Notes under the pieces: generated by a model
The model's input: only the letters and a program-made list of their open reading frames with translations
What the model was told of the DNA's origin: nothing
The model's database searches: none
Translations under genes and position numbers: made by a program
Part shown: in pieces, positions 51,846-60,216 of the stretch
How the letters are laid out: the number at the start of each line of letters is the position of its first letter
Position numbering within the stretch: the first letter of the stretch is position 1
Source of the DNA: Persicobacter diffluens
Lineage (GTDB): Bacteria > Bacteroidota > Bacteroidia > Cytophagales > Cyclobacteriaceae
Assembly (NCBI RefSeq): GCF_036244895.1
Contig: NZ_BQKE01000001.1
Coordinates: forward strand, 2,852,001 to 2,916,000
DNA length: 64,000 nt
Direction: 5' to 3'

Positions 51846-51854
51846 AAATCCTTT
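51846..51854. repeat. Target-site duplication, right
   Basis: AAATCCTTT, identical to 50672-50680. Confidence 0.85.
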
Positions 51855-51879
51855 TGGCTATGTTTAATTATTCGGCATT

Positions 51880-52035
51880 GGATATTTCCTCATCAAGGAA
51901 GGCTGGCTTCCTACCGATTTTCCTCCTTCTAAAAAATTAGTGACTAAATATGGAGAAAAGCAGGTATCAGGGACAGCAGTCACGAACAAATTGATGGAAA
52001 TTCTGAAGATATGGGCTTATGAATCATCATTTTGA
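51880..52035 (+). pseudogene. C-terminal fragment of an unidentified gene
   Basis: An open stretch reads GYFLIKEGWLPTDFPPSKKL and KYGEKQVSGTAVTNKLMEIL and ends at TGA 52033-52035. It has protein-like composition but no start. It probably belonged to the gene cluster broken up around the IS. I do not recognise the family. The remaining 200 bases to the SDR gene look empty. Confidence 0.4.
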
Positions 52036-52234
52036 GGCCTTCCATACAAACAGCCCTTGATTTCAGGAATAATCGGGATAATGATCCCTCATTGAAAAAA
52101 ATGATTTGGCAGCAGCGATCACGGTTTTATTGAAGTCAAAAGTGAATAGGCTAAGCAAAATTTAAGGACAACCGAATACTTTATGAAAGATATTTGGTTA
52201 TGTTTTTAATCAATACCTAAAAGGTGAAAAATTA

Positions 52235-53056
52235 ATGAGCAAGACGATATTCATTACAGGAAGTACAGATGGCATTGGTAAAATGACGGCGGAACAATTG
52301 GCCCCAAAAGGGCATGAATTAATTATTCACGGGCGCAATGACCAAAAAGTGCAGGCTACGGTTGAATCCATTAAAACGACTAGCGGAAATGAAAATATCC
52401 ACGGTGTTGTTGGAGATTTATCTGAATTTTCTACTATTCAAAACCTGATTTCAGATATCAAAAGTCGCTTTTCCAAAATAGATATTCTGATCAATAATGC
52501 CGGGGTTTTTAAGTCAATCAATCCGACCAATCACACGGGACAGGAATTACGCTTTATGGTAAATTATCTGGCTCCATATGCTTTAACCTATGGCCTGATG
52601 CCCTTACTGAAAAACGGAGAAGATGCCCGAATTATTAACCTCAGTTCTGCCGCTCAGGCACCGGTATCGCTGAAGGCGCTGGAGGGAAAAAGTCATCTTT
52701 CCCAAAAGGAAACTTATGCACAAAGTAAATTGGCCCTGACCATGTGGAGTTTTTATCTGGCGCAGCAGGAACCGGAACTCAATATAATTGCCGTAAATCC
52801 TGGTTCTTTGTTGAATACCAGAATGGCGCGGGAAGCTTATGAAACCTTCTGGTCCCCGGCAAATAAAGGAGCCGACATCCTTTATCAGCTTGCGCTTTCT
52901 ACGGAAGTGAATGGTGCCAGTGGTCAGTATTTTGATAATGATATGGGAAATTTTAATCGAGCACATGGAGATGCTTATGCCTCAGAAAAAATCCGATTGC
53001 TTATAGACAGTACTCAAAAAATCATCAAGGAGTATATTCCCTCTCTTTCCTATTAG
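52235..53056 (+). CDS. Short-chain dehydrogenase/reductase
   Basis: The 273-residue SDR has the cofactor motif TGSTDGIGK (residues 8-16), NNAG, the catalytic Ser region INLSSAAQ and YAQSK (Tyr-x-x-x-Lys). The basic HGRN after beta 2 suggests NADP(H). The later SLLNTRMAREAY fits the retinol-dehydrogenase-like group. Substrate is unknown. It is the only intact enzyme left of a cluster that once seems to have included the AraC regulator and the ABM monooxygenase. It converges with the gene at 53065. Confidence 0.9.
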   Translation: MSKTIFITGSTDGIGKMTAEQLAPKGHELIIHGRNDQKVQATVESIKTTSGNENIHGVVGDLSEFSTIQNLISDIKSRFSKIDILINNAGVFKSINPTNHTGQELRFMVNYLAPYALTYGLMPLLKNGEDARIINLSSAAQAPVSLKALEGKSHLSQKETYAQSKLALTMWSFYLAQQEPELNIIAVNPGSLLNTRMAREAYETFWSPANKGADILYQLALSTEVNGASGQYFDNDMGNFNRAHGDAYASEKIRLLIDSTQKIIKEYIPSLSY

Positions 53057-53064
53057 CAAGAATT

Positions 53065-53874
53065 TTACTGGATCCTTGGTTCAAGCAAAACATGTAAAAC
53101 ATGAACATAAGCATTCTGCCTCCCCGATAAATTGGCTTCATTAATTCTTAATAAATGATAAGCCCCCTGATGTTGAAAAAAATGCGTCATGCGATTGTCC
53201 ACATGAAATAAATCTTTGGAGAAGTGATCAGAGTCAAAGATTACTTCTCCCTTATTTTCATTACGGATGATGTACTTTGTGCCTCCTTTATCATCCATAA
53301 TCTCCAGCTTGAAAGGGGATAAATATTGTCCCTTATAGGTCCATGAGTCCTCACTTTTTCCTTTTTGCCATTTAATATATTGATGATGGCGGAAGGAAGA
53401 TATCTGTTCTTCGTTTTTTATCACATTAAACAAGCCCAAAGCCTCCAGCTCTGCTGCCGAAAAACTCGCCAGAATTTCCCCTTTAATATTTTTCACCTTT
53501 AAACTCCCCTGCTCTAAACCCAACACCAGCCCCTTAAAAGCCTGCAACTGTTCATTCCCCAGGATCTCCCGATATTCTTTTTCCTCAAACTTGACACTCA
53601 CTTCCGGCTGCACCAAACCTCCTTTTTCATCCAAGGCCACCCAATTCTCCACCGAGCAATTTAATATTGGCTTTGCCGGAGATTCGCCTGTGAAATTATT
53701 TTTAAACAGTAATAAAATTACAGCGACTACCTCCAGTATTAGCGCCGTAAAAATGCGCTTCCGGTACCATTCGTCCATTTTGGGCACCCAGCCCACAATG
53801 CTTAGCAAGCCAATAACGGCAGTCAGAAAAAAGATGACTAAAAATCCATATTGAAGAATAAGCAGGAACATCAC
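53065..53874 (-). CDS. Membrane protein of unknown function
   Basis: The 269-residue protein has two N-terminal membrane helices (about residues 3-27 and 40-60) and then a 200-residue soluble domain with beta-rich stretches (KLEIMDDKGGTKYIIRNENKGEVIF). No family is recognised. It lies 79 bases after the DUF4249 gene on the same strand and may be co-transcribed with the receptor genes. It ends 8 bases from the convergent SDR gene. Confidence 0.72.
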   Translation of the reverse strand: MMFLLILQYGFLVIFFLTAVIGLLSIVGWVPKMDEWYRKRIFTALILEVVAVILLLFKNNFTGESPAKPILNCSVENWVALDEKGGLVQPEVSVKFEEKEYREILGNEQLQAFKGLVLGLEQGSLKVKNIKGEILASFSAAELEALGLFNVIKNEEQISSFRHHQYIKWQKGKSEDSWTYKGQYLSPFKLEIMDDKGGTKYIIRNENKGEVIFDSDHFSKDLFHVDNRMTHFFQHQGAYHLLRINEANLSGRQNAYVHVLHVLLEPRIQ

Positions 53875-53953
53875 AATTGGTTAAATGAATATCAAAAAAC
53901 TTCACTAATGTAGTAATAATATTCATAAGCTCCATTTCCTGAATCACCCCTCA

Positions 53954-54904
53954 TTATTCCCAAAAATCAGGTCCCCAGTAGTCAGGTTCTTCAGGATATT
54001 CCGGGGCTTCGGGAAGATTTTCAATTTCATAAATATCAATGACCGATCCTGTGAGAATTCCCGCCCCGCCCGGTACATTCGAATAAACATTCACAGGCTC
54101 TGCCAGGATATTATCTTTAGAGAAACTATAATTACGGAAAGACAAATCATAACGATAATGCGCTTCAGTGGTGGTGCGCAAAGCCAGACGGGTTTCTTCC
54201 TTAAAATGAGCCCCGGAGATCAATTGTTTAATCTCCAGGGTCACAATATCCTCCTCCCACATTTCCCGGGAAAAAACCGTGGCATGGTCCCGGTAGTCAT
54301 CCACTCCAAACTCAAAGCCCGCCTGCCAATAAGCCGCCTTTGTCGTATATTTTCGTCTGGAACAAAATGGGGTTTCCCAAACTAGCTTTTCATCAGAACT
54401 CAAATTATGAAGAATTATTTCAAAATAAGCCGAGGTCTGGGGCAGCTGCATTTTAACGAAAAGGGAGCGCTCATTAGTTTCGGGAAATTCCTCTACCCAG
54501 GCCCTTAACACTTCCAGATTCCGCTCAGGCAACTCAAAAGGAATACGCAAAGACTTAAAGCCCTCCGCTGACACCTCTGCCTCATACCTTTCTCCTTCCT
54601 TAAGCAAGCTTTCTTCCAAACCTAAAAAAGAATACTCATTATAATATCCATCCGAATGACACCGGTCGCCCATTGGTAAGGCCCTGCCTTCATGAAATAT
54701 TCGAACCTGTGGATTTTTCAAGTCCGGATAATCATTTTCCTGGGGGCGTTTAGATCCACTCACATTGATGACAAAAGGGTCACGATCCGACAAAACCCCG
54801 TTCACCACCAAAAGTGGCTCCATGGAGGAAATATCAATATGAATGACGGATTCACAGGCGACCATCATCACAGCCCCAAGTATAAAAAACAATATCTTTT
54901 TCAT
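53954..54904 (-). CDS. DUF4249 outer-membrane lipoprotein
   Basis: The 316-residue protein starts KKILFFILGAVMMVAC, a lipoprotein signal with Cys16. The domain that follows (PLLVVNGVLSDRDPFVINVSGSKRPQEND) is DUF4249, which in Bacteroidota is nearly always paired with a TonB-dependent receptor. It starts 2 bases after the receptor stop, so the two are one operon. It probably binds the ligand at the cell surface. The acidic Pro/Glu-rich C-terminus (PEAPEYPEEPDYWG) is notable. Confidence 0.9.
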   Translation of the reverse strand: MKKILFFILGAVMMVACESVIHIDISSMEPLLVVNGVLSDRDPFVINVSGSKRPQENDYPDLKNPQVRIFHEGRALPMGDRCHSDGYYNEYSFLGLEESLLKEGERYEAEVSAEGFKSLRIPFELPERNLEVLRAWVEEFPETNERSLFVKMQLPQTSAYFEIILHNLSSDEKLVWETPFCSRRKYTTKAAYWQAGFEFGVDDYRDHATVFSREMWEEDIVTLEIKQLISGAHFKEETRLALRTTTEAHYRYDLSFRNYSFSKDNILAEPVNVYSNVPGGAGILTGSVIDIYEIENLPEAPEYPEEPDYWGPDFWE

Positions 54905-54906
54905 GA

Positions 54907-57219
54907 TCAGAACTTAAAGTTATAGGAAATGGACGGAATGATTGGAAAAAGAGTCACGGCATCATATCCACCGGACCAGCTACTGTAAAAAGGGTCCACA
55001 AAAAACACATTTTTCCTATTGTAAACATTATAGACAGAGATCACCCAAGAACGCTCTCCCCACCTCTTCTGTTTGGTATGAGTCAAGGATAAATCCATTC
55101 GGTGATAAGCCGGCATTCTAAAACTGTTTCTACCCCCATATTCATTTATTTCACCACCGTAACCGGCATCTGCCGGAGGTTGCAACTGCCGAACGGGCAA
55201 TGAAATCGCATTGCCGGTACCATAAACAAAGGTCCCGCTCAGGCTCCATTTCTTCCCCAGCTCATGATTTACCACCAGGGAAATATCGTGCCTGCGGTCA
55301 TATTTATAAGGAAAAGCATCTCCGAGATTAATATCATCAAACTGCCGCATAGATTTGGACCAGGTATAGCCCAACCAGCCTGTCGTTTTTCCTACCTTCT
55401 TCTGAATTAAAAGCTCTAAACCGTAACTCCAAGCCTGACCGGAGGTCACTAAATCTTCCCAATTGCCATTAAAATTAAAAAAAGAAGCGCCCTCTCTGTA
55501 CTCCACCACATTGTTCATTTTTTTATAATATCCTTCCAGAGAATATTCAAGTTTGCCTTTGGAAAAGGCGGTACCCAAAGCCCATTGGTGCCCCTCCTGT
55601 GGCTTTACCCGCTGGGTAACCGGCACCCACAAATCAGTAGGCAGGCCAAATGCTGAAGAGGTTAATAAATGAAGATTTTGATTCATTTGCGCATAAGAAG
55701 CCTTCCAGGACCAATCACGATTCACCAAATAGCGCGCAGAGACACGGGGCTGAATACTTGGGTACCAATGATCCTGTACATAATTGAAGGTGGCGTTTAC
55801 TCCAAAATTTGCTGAAAATCGCTCATGAATCTTCCATTCGTCTTCCACATAAGCCGTATATTCCATGGAATTGACCTGATCACTGCCCTTAATATTAATT
55901 TCAGCAAGATCCTCATCCCCATCCAGATCAAACACGCCCGGACGAAACCGATGAAAGACAGACTGCATCCCAAAGCGGATGTAATGCTGAGGGGAAGGAA
56001 TAAAATCAAAATCATATCGTAAAGTATAATCCTGTATTCCGGATAAATAAACCAAATTCATCTCTTGCTCTTCCCCACCATAACGGTCTTTGAGGAAAAA
56101 GCCCACCCGAAATTGATAGTCACTGACATTAAAAGATAAATTACTAAACAATCGATCATTGAACAGGTGATTCCAGCGCACCGTCCCTAAAACATTTCCC
56201 CAATAAAGTCCTAGATCAAAATCTTCATAGTCTGATTTCGTTCCTCCAAATCCTTTATCGCGACCAAAATAACCGGAAAAGTAAAGTCGATCTTTATCGC
56301 CCAGTTTAAAATTAAACTTCGCATTGGTATCGTAGAAATAATAACCCGCCTTATTATTCTTAGGCATAAAAGGTCTGGCAACCAGGTCCAAATAAGTTCT
56401 CCGACCGGAAATAATAAAACTGGATTGTTCTTTTTTGAGCGGGCCTTCCAAAGAGAATTTGGAGGAGATCAAGCCTACCGCTCCGGCTCCCTGAAACTCC
56501 TGGTCATTCCCTTCTTTCATTTTCACATCAATCACCGAAGAAATCCGACCTCCGTATCTTGCCGGAAAACCGCCTTTAATCAGGTCCACCTTATTGATCG
56601 CATCAGCATTGAAAACGCTGAAAAAGCCCAGCAAGTGAGAGGCATTATACAACGGAACACCATCCAGTAATATCAGATTCTGATCCGGCCCGCCGCCCCG
56701 AACATACAATCCCGAAGTCCCCTCTGTTCCGGATTGCACCCCGGGTAACAACTGAATCACTTTTAAAACATCCACCTCTCCGAAAAGCGCCGGCACCTGT
56801 TTGATATCCGCCAATGGTAATTCAATCGTACTCATTTGTACCTGACTGGGTAAATCTTCCCTTGGTGCTTCCACCGTTATCTCTTTCAACAATAAATCGC
56901 TGGATAGCCTTAAATTTAGGCGTTTACTTTCATTCGCAAGAAAATGCCTACGCTCATTCTGATAGCCCACATAGGAGAAATACAGATCTACAGAATCAGG
57001 AGCGATGGTCAGGCTGTAAAAGCCATAGGCGTTCGTTACGGCGCCATTTCCTGATTTCTGATCGTAGACCGAAGCCCCAATCAAATGTTCCCCGGTACGG
57101 GCATCTGACAGGTAACCACTAATCGTAATTTTAGATTGCGCAAAAACCCCTTTAAACAGGATAAAAAACGCAATAATAAAAACAAAAGAAAATCGAGCTA
57201 TTAGAGGTGGTCTTAACAT
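54907..57219 (-). CDS. TonB-dependent receptor with carboxypeptidase-like N-domain
   Basis: The 770-residue outer-membrane transporter has a signal peptide (about residues 1-27), a beta-sandwich regulatory domain (KITISGYLSDARTGEHLIGASV, 30-115), a plug domain (LYVRGGGPDQNLILLDGVPLYN, about 120-250) and a 22-strand barrel ending in the aromatic SYNFKF. It takes up an unknown ligand with energy from TonB. Its partner is the DUF4249 lipoprotein. It is not of the SusC type, because no SusD gene follows. Confidence 0.93.
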   Translation of the reverse strand: MLRPPLIARFSFVFIIAFFILFKGVFAQSKITISGYLSDARTGEHLIGASVYDQKSGNGAVTNAYGFYSLTIAPDSVDLYFSYVGYQNERRHFLANESKRLNLRLSSDLLLKEITVEAPREDLPSQVQMSTIELPLADIKQVPALFGEVDVLKVIQLLPGVQSGTEGTSGLYVRGGGPDQNLILLDGVPLYNASHLLGFFSVFNADAINKVDLIKGGFPARYGGRISSVIDVKMKEGNDQEFQGAGAVGLISSKFSLEGPLKKEQSSFIISGRRTYLDLVARPFMPKNNKAGYYFYDTNAKFNFKLGDKDRLYFSGYFGRDKGFGGTKSDYEDFDLGLYWGNVLGTVRWNHLFNDRLFSNLSFNVSDYQFRVGFFLKDRYGGEEQEMNLVYLSGIQDYTLRYDFDFIPSPQHYIRFGMQSVFHRFRPGVFDLDGDEDLAEINIKGSDQVNSMEYTAYVEDEWKIHERFSANFGVNATFNYVQDHWYPSIQPRVSARYLVNRDWSWKASYAQMNQNLHLLTSSAFGLPTDLWVPVTQRVKPQEGHQWALGTAFSKGKLEYSLEGYYKKMNNVVEYREGASFFNFNGNWEDLVTSGQAWSYGLELLIQKKVGKTTGWLGYTWSKSMRQFDDINLGDAFPYKYDRRHDISLVVNHELGKKWSLSGTFVYGTGNAISLPVRQLQPPADAGYGGEINEYGGRNSFRMPAYHRMDLSLTHTKQKRWGERSWVISVYNVYNRKNVFFVDPFYSSWSGGYDAVTLFPIIPSISYNFKF

Positions 57220-57420
57220 TATAAATTGCAGTAGGTAGATAGGACTCCCTGCTAAAATAACTCAAAATAATATAAATAATACCACTAAAAATATAGTTTA
57301 ACTGAAATTAACGACAAATACGCAATAAATGCTATTCCAAACAAAAGACATTGAAATCACTATAATAAAACCAAGCCAAGGCTTAATATTATAAAAAACA
57401 TAATCAACCGATTAAAACAA

Positions 57421-57452
57421 AAAATCCCCACTTGGTTAAAGTGAGGATTCTT
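57421..57452 (-). terminator. Terminator-like hairpin upstream of the receptor gene
   Basis: AATCCCCACTT and AAGTGAGGATT pair with one mismatch, with a T run on the minus strand. No gene lies directly before it on that strand, so it may stop a leader or antisense transcript. The gap 57220-57420 is AT-rich and shows no exact promoter. Confidence 0.55.
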
Positions 57453-57510
57453 ATGAAAAGTATTTTTAAAATTCTAATCGAAAATTAGACTATTGCAGAA
57501 GTGATCCAGT

Positions 57511-57735
57511 ATTAACCCGAATTATTCACCGCTAAATTTAGTAACTTATATTAACTGACTCATTATCCAATCTTTACATTCACGCCTGCAGTTTTTTTAT
57601 AGCCCAAATTTGGGCAAGCTTGTTTTCTCCTCATTCATCTGCTTCGTTGGAAAAAACTCGAAATAGGAGACTATTCCATCATTTTTCCCGCCTTGCAACT
57701 AAAAAAGGATTGAAGCATGAATCATCTGGGTCAAA
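57511..57735 (-). repeat. Family A repeat, full length, inverted
   Basis: ATTAACCCGAATTATTCACCGC at one end, and the complement of a left end (TTGACCCAGATGATTCATGC) at the other. The palindrome GCCCAAATTTGGGC and GAATGAGGAGAAAACAAGC are intact. Confidence 0.9.
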
Positions 57736-57841
57736 AAGCATCACCATCATTTAGAACATTGTTGTCATTACCCCCATTACTTCAAATCTATAGCCAGAGG
57801 GACTAAATTAAACCGAATATGGCACCACCAGATGCTCTACC

Positions 57842-58009
57842 TTAAGAGCATGTTTAGAAGCGCACCACAGGCTGCAAATTCGAATTATTGGAAGTGATTT
57901 TGGACAATTGCTCAACAGTTGCGCTGCTATTCTCTCAAAATAATCGGGTATCATTTCTGCAATAATCAAATTTTCGCTGCGAATTTCGGTTTTTGAACGC
58001 ACTCTTAAT
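57842..58009 (+). repeat. Family B repeat, full-length reference copy (168 bp)
   Basis: It starts TTAAGAGCATGTTTAGAAGC and ends with the inverted TTAAGAGTGCGTTCAAAAAC, about 13 of 20 matching. Inside are GGCTGCAAATTCGAATTATTGG, GCTCAACAGTTGCGCTG and CTCAAAATAATCGGG. Confidence 0.8.
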
Positions 58010-58154
58010 TAAAGACAAACTGATTTGAAGGGTCTCTTCCAAATACCGGGCGAAAACGGACCGAAGCATTGGAGAAGCTTTCGCACTACCTGAAGCTTTT
58101 CTCTGTGAAGAATACGGCCCTTTTCTATTTTTCAGGCTTGTAATATGATCCCAT

Positions 58155-58189
58155 AAAAAATCCCCGACCACAATGGCAGGGGATTTTTC
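58155..58189 (-). terminator. Terminator of the rnf operon
   Basis: AAAAATCCCC (58156-58165) and GGGGATTTTT (58179-58188) pair perfectly; it can act on both strands. Confidence 0.88.
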
Positions 58190-58205
58190 ATTATGAAATT
58201 TTTGC

Positions 58206-59072
58206 TTAACTCAAACCTACTCTCTTCTCTCCCTTTCGGATAATCTTCCGACTCTCCTTCCCTCTCTGCGGACCTTTGTCCTTATCCCACCAGACGATGG
58301 CTCCGGATGCACAACGGTCAATCGCTTCCCGGTTTTGAACCGCCTTGCCATATTGGATCACCGGCAACTGATGCTCCATGGCAATTAAACCATCACTGGC
58401 ATCAACAGCACATTTACCACAAGCGGTACAGCCTACCTCGCAATCTTCCAACACCTGATCGCCAAATTCCAGATTCTTGCAGGCCACCCATAAATGGTGA
58501 CTTAGCGGCTGAATACTTAGCAGTGCTTTCGGACAAGCCTCCACGCAATCCCCACAGGCCGTACATTTATCCACATCAATGACCGGTAAGCCATGTTCAT
58601 TCAGGTGAATCGCATCAAAATCACAGACGACTTTACAATCTCCATGTCCCAGACATCCATAAAAACAACCCTTCTCTCCTCCAGAGATTAAAGCCGCTCC
58701 ACGGCAGCTGTCCAAGCCATGATAATTTGCCCGATTGATGGCCACATTTTTCCCTCCGGCACAAGCCAGTCGGGCTACCTGCTTCTCCTCTGCCCCCAAA
58801 CTAACGCCCAGATATTCTGCAATGGCCACTTGCCCTTCTTCCGAATTCACCGAACATTTACCTGGAAGGAGTTCTCCTGATACCAAAGCCTCTGCGAAGG
58901 GCCGACAACCCGGTTTCCCACAGGCCCCGCAATTGGCTTGCGGCAGTAAATCATTCACCACATCGATTCGTGGGTCTTCAAAAACATATAGCTTTTTATT
59001 GGCGACAATCAACATGATCACCAACAACAGCGTCAGGCCTCCCAATGCCGATAAAGCAATTATTATAGACAT
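58206..59072 (-). CDS. rnfB: Rnf complex iron-sulfur subunit RnfB
   Basis: RnfB takes electrons from ferredoxin into the Rnf complex. The 288 residues comprise an N-terminal membrane anchor (about 3-25), a four-cysteine cluster domain (C48, C51, C56, C73 in NCGACGKPGC and PGKC) and then two further double-cluster regions (CTACGDCVEACP and CEVGCTACGKC with CASGAIVW). The C-terminal tail is basic. It is last in the operon, 67 bases after the FNR gene. In most rnf operons I know rnfB directly follows rnfA or comes first, so the separation is unusual. Confidence 0.93.
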   Translation of the reverse strand: MSIIIALSALGGLTLLLVIMLIVANKKLYVFEDPRIDVVNDLLPQANCGACGKPGCRPFAEALVSGELLPGKCSVNSEEGQVAIAEYLGVSLGAEEKQVARLACAGGKNVAINRANYHGLDSCRGAALISGGEKGCFYGCLGHGDCKVVCDFDAIHLNEHGLPVIDVDKCTACGDCVEACPKALLSIQPLSHHLWVACKNLEFGDQVLEDCEVGCTACGKCAVDASDGLIAMEHQLPVIQYGKAVQNREAIDRCASGAIVWWDKDKGPQRGKESRKIIRKGEKRVGLS

Positions 59073-59091
59073 AAAAAAATGATTTTCTTTT

Positions 59092-59122
59092 CAAAAGATA
59101 GAAAGGCCGTGGACTGCTCCCG
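59092..59122 (-). promoter_or_regulatory. Weak hairpin between the FNR gene and rnfB
   Basis: GAAAGGCCG and CGACCTTTC pair with a mismatch. TATCTTTTG follows on the minus strand, a near match to a -7 element, so rnfB may have an extra promoter. Confidence 0.35.
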
Positions 59123-59139
59123 ACCTTTCATGAATTGAG

Positions 59140-59997
59140 CTAGTAAATGACTTCAGCCCACTTGCCACCAGCCACCAGCTCGGCTTTTCTTGACTCCCAG
59201 GCTTCTTTACTGCCCAAAATTTCCGCAAAAGCTCTATTAAGATTATCCCTTACCTTCTCAAATCCCGCCACATATACATAAGTATTGTTCATCGACAGCA
59301 TCTCCAGAATTTCTTCCGCCTGCTCCACCATGGCCGCATCTAAGGCTACGGGATCAGCCCAATGTGGGCGTGGACTAATGGCCTGAAAAGCTTTGAAGGT
59401 TTCCTCATCATAATAGTTTTTCAAGTCCCCGTTCTCCTCATTCATATAAGGCATTTCCAAGCCGGTTTTTGCCCCATAGAAAAGTCTTACTTTTCCTCTC
59501 CATCCCGTACGGGTATTGTAAATATGCTTAATAAACGCACGGAAAGGGGCTATTCCGGTTCCCATTCCAATGAGAATCATATTGGCACTATTGTCTTTGG
59601 GCACATTGAAAGCCAAATCAAATGGGCCGGTAATGGTAATTACTTCACCTTCTTTACGGTCGCAAAGGTAATTGGAACAAATCCCATTATACTCCTCACC
59701 ACTGAACTCATCCAAGAATTTACAACGCTTCACCAACATGGTAATTCTCGTTTTGCCATTTTCCTTGGAAGGTAAATCCGAGACCGAATATAAGCGGTGA
59801 TGAAAAGTGTTACCAAACATACCGGCACTGTTGACCAGCACTCCAAAGCTATTGTTAATGGCGCAGGTAAATTCATCATCCAAAACTTCGAGAATCAACT
59901 CCCGAATTTCATCCGTTCCTTCCGGAGTTAAACGCTGGCTGCTGATCACTTCAGCCTGATATTTCTGATCGGTGGGATAGTCTATAATATGTGTCAT
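59140..59997 (-). CDS. Plant-type ferredoxin-NADP(H) reductase inside the rnf operon
   Basis: The 285-residue flavoprotein has the FAD-binding RLYSVSD motif (R68-x-Y-S), CSNYLCD (107-113), the pyrophosphate motif GMGTGIAPFR (144-153), an LFYGAKTGLEMPY stretch and a C-terminal aromatic residue (Y285 in WAEVIY). These are features of plant-type FNR and not of NqrF or thioredoxin-reductase-type FNR. It should exchange electrons between ferredoxin and NADP(H). No ferredoxin or Rieske domain is fused. It lies between a small Cys protein (12 bases upstream) and rnfB. Cofactor preference for NADP over NAD is inferred. Confidence 0.85.
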   Translation of the reverse strand: MTHIIDYPTDQKYQAEVISSQRLTPEGTDEIRELILEVLDDEFTCAINNSFGVLVNSAGMFGNTFHHRLYSVSDLPSKENGKTRITMLVKRCKFLDEFSGEEYNGICSNYLCDRKEGEVITITGPFDLAFNVPKDNSANMILIGMGTGIAPFRAFIKHIYNTRTGWRGKVRLFYGAKTGLEMPYMNEENGDLKNYYDEETFKAFQAISPRPHWADPVALDAAMVEQAEEILEMLSMNNTYVYVAGFEKVRDNLNRAFAEILGSKEAWESRKAELVAGGKWAEVIY

Positions 59998-60009
59998 GCT
60001 TGTATGATT

Positions 60010-60204
60010 TTAGATTGATAAAAGGTTTTCATTTTTCTTCTTGCAAACTTTCTTACATCGGCAGCCAGCACATCGCCCTCTGGCTTCCAGCGCATCGGCC
60101 GTCTCCGGAGTGGCGAAAAATCGCTTCCAAAAATGCTGAATGGCGAGCCAGCAAAACATCATCCCAATGATGGCAGCACTGCTAATGATAAATGAAGTGA
60201 ACAT
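60010..60204 (-). CDS. Small Cys-rich membrane protein, NqrM-like candidate
   Basis: The 64-residue protein has one membrane helix (residues 4-25, with C18), a short basic linker, and a cytoplasmic cysteine group C45-x2-C48-x-C50-x3-C54 (CAGCRCKKVC). The layout of an anchor plus four Cys resembles NqrM, which delivers iron to the [2Fe-2S] centre between NqrD and NqrE. RnfA and RnfE are the homologues of those subunits, and this gene follows rnfA by 12 bases. The match is one of design and position; overall sequence similarity has not been tested. Confidence 0.6.
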   Translation of the reverse strand: MFTSFIISSAAIIGMMFCWLAIQHFWKRFFATPETADALEARGRCAGCRCKKVCKKKNENLLSI

Positions 60205-60216
60205 ATTGACGTTTAC

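Noticed and set aside
57808..58171. Two overlapping minus-strand frames of 64 and 78 codons
   Set aside because: They are formed by a family B repeat and the DNA beside it.
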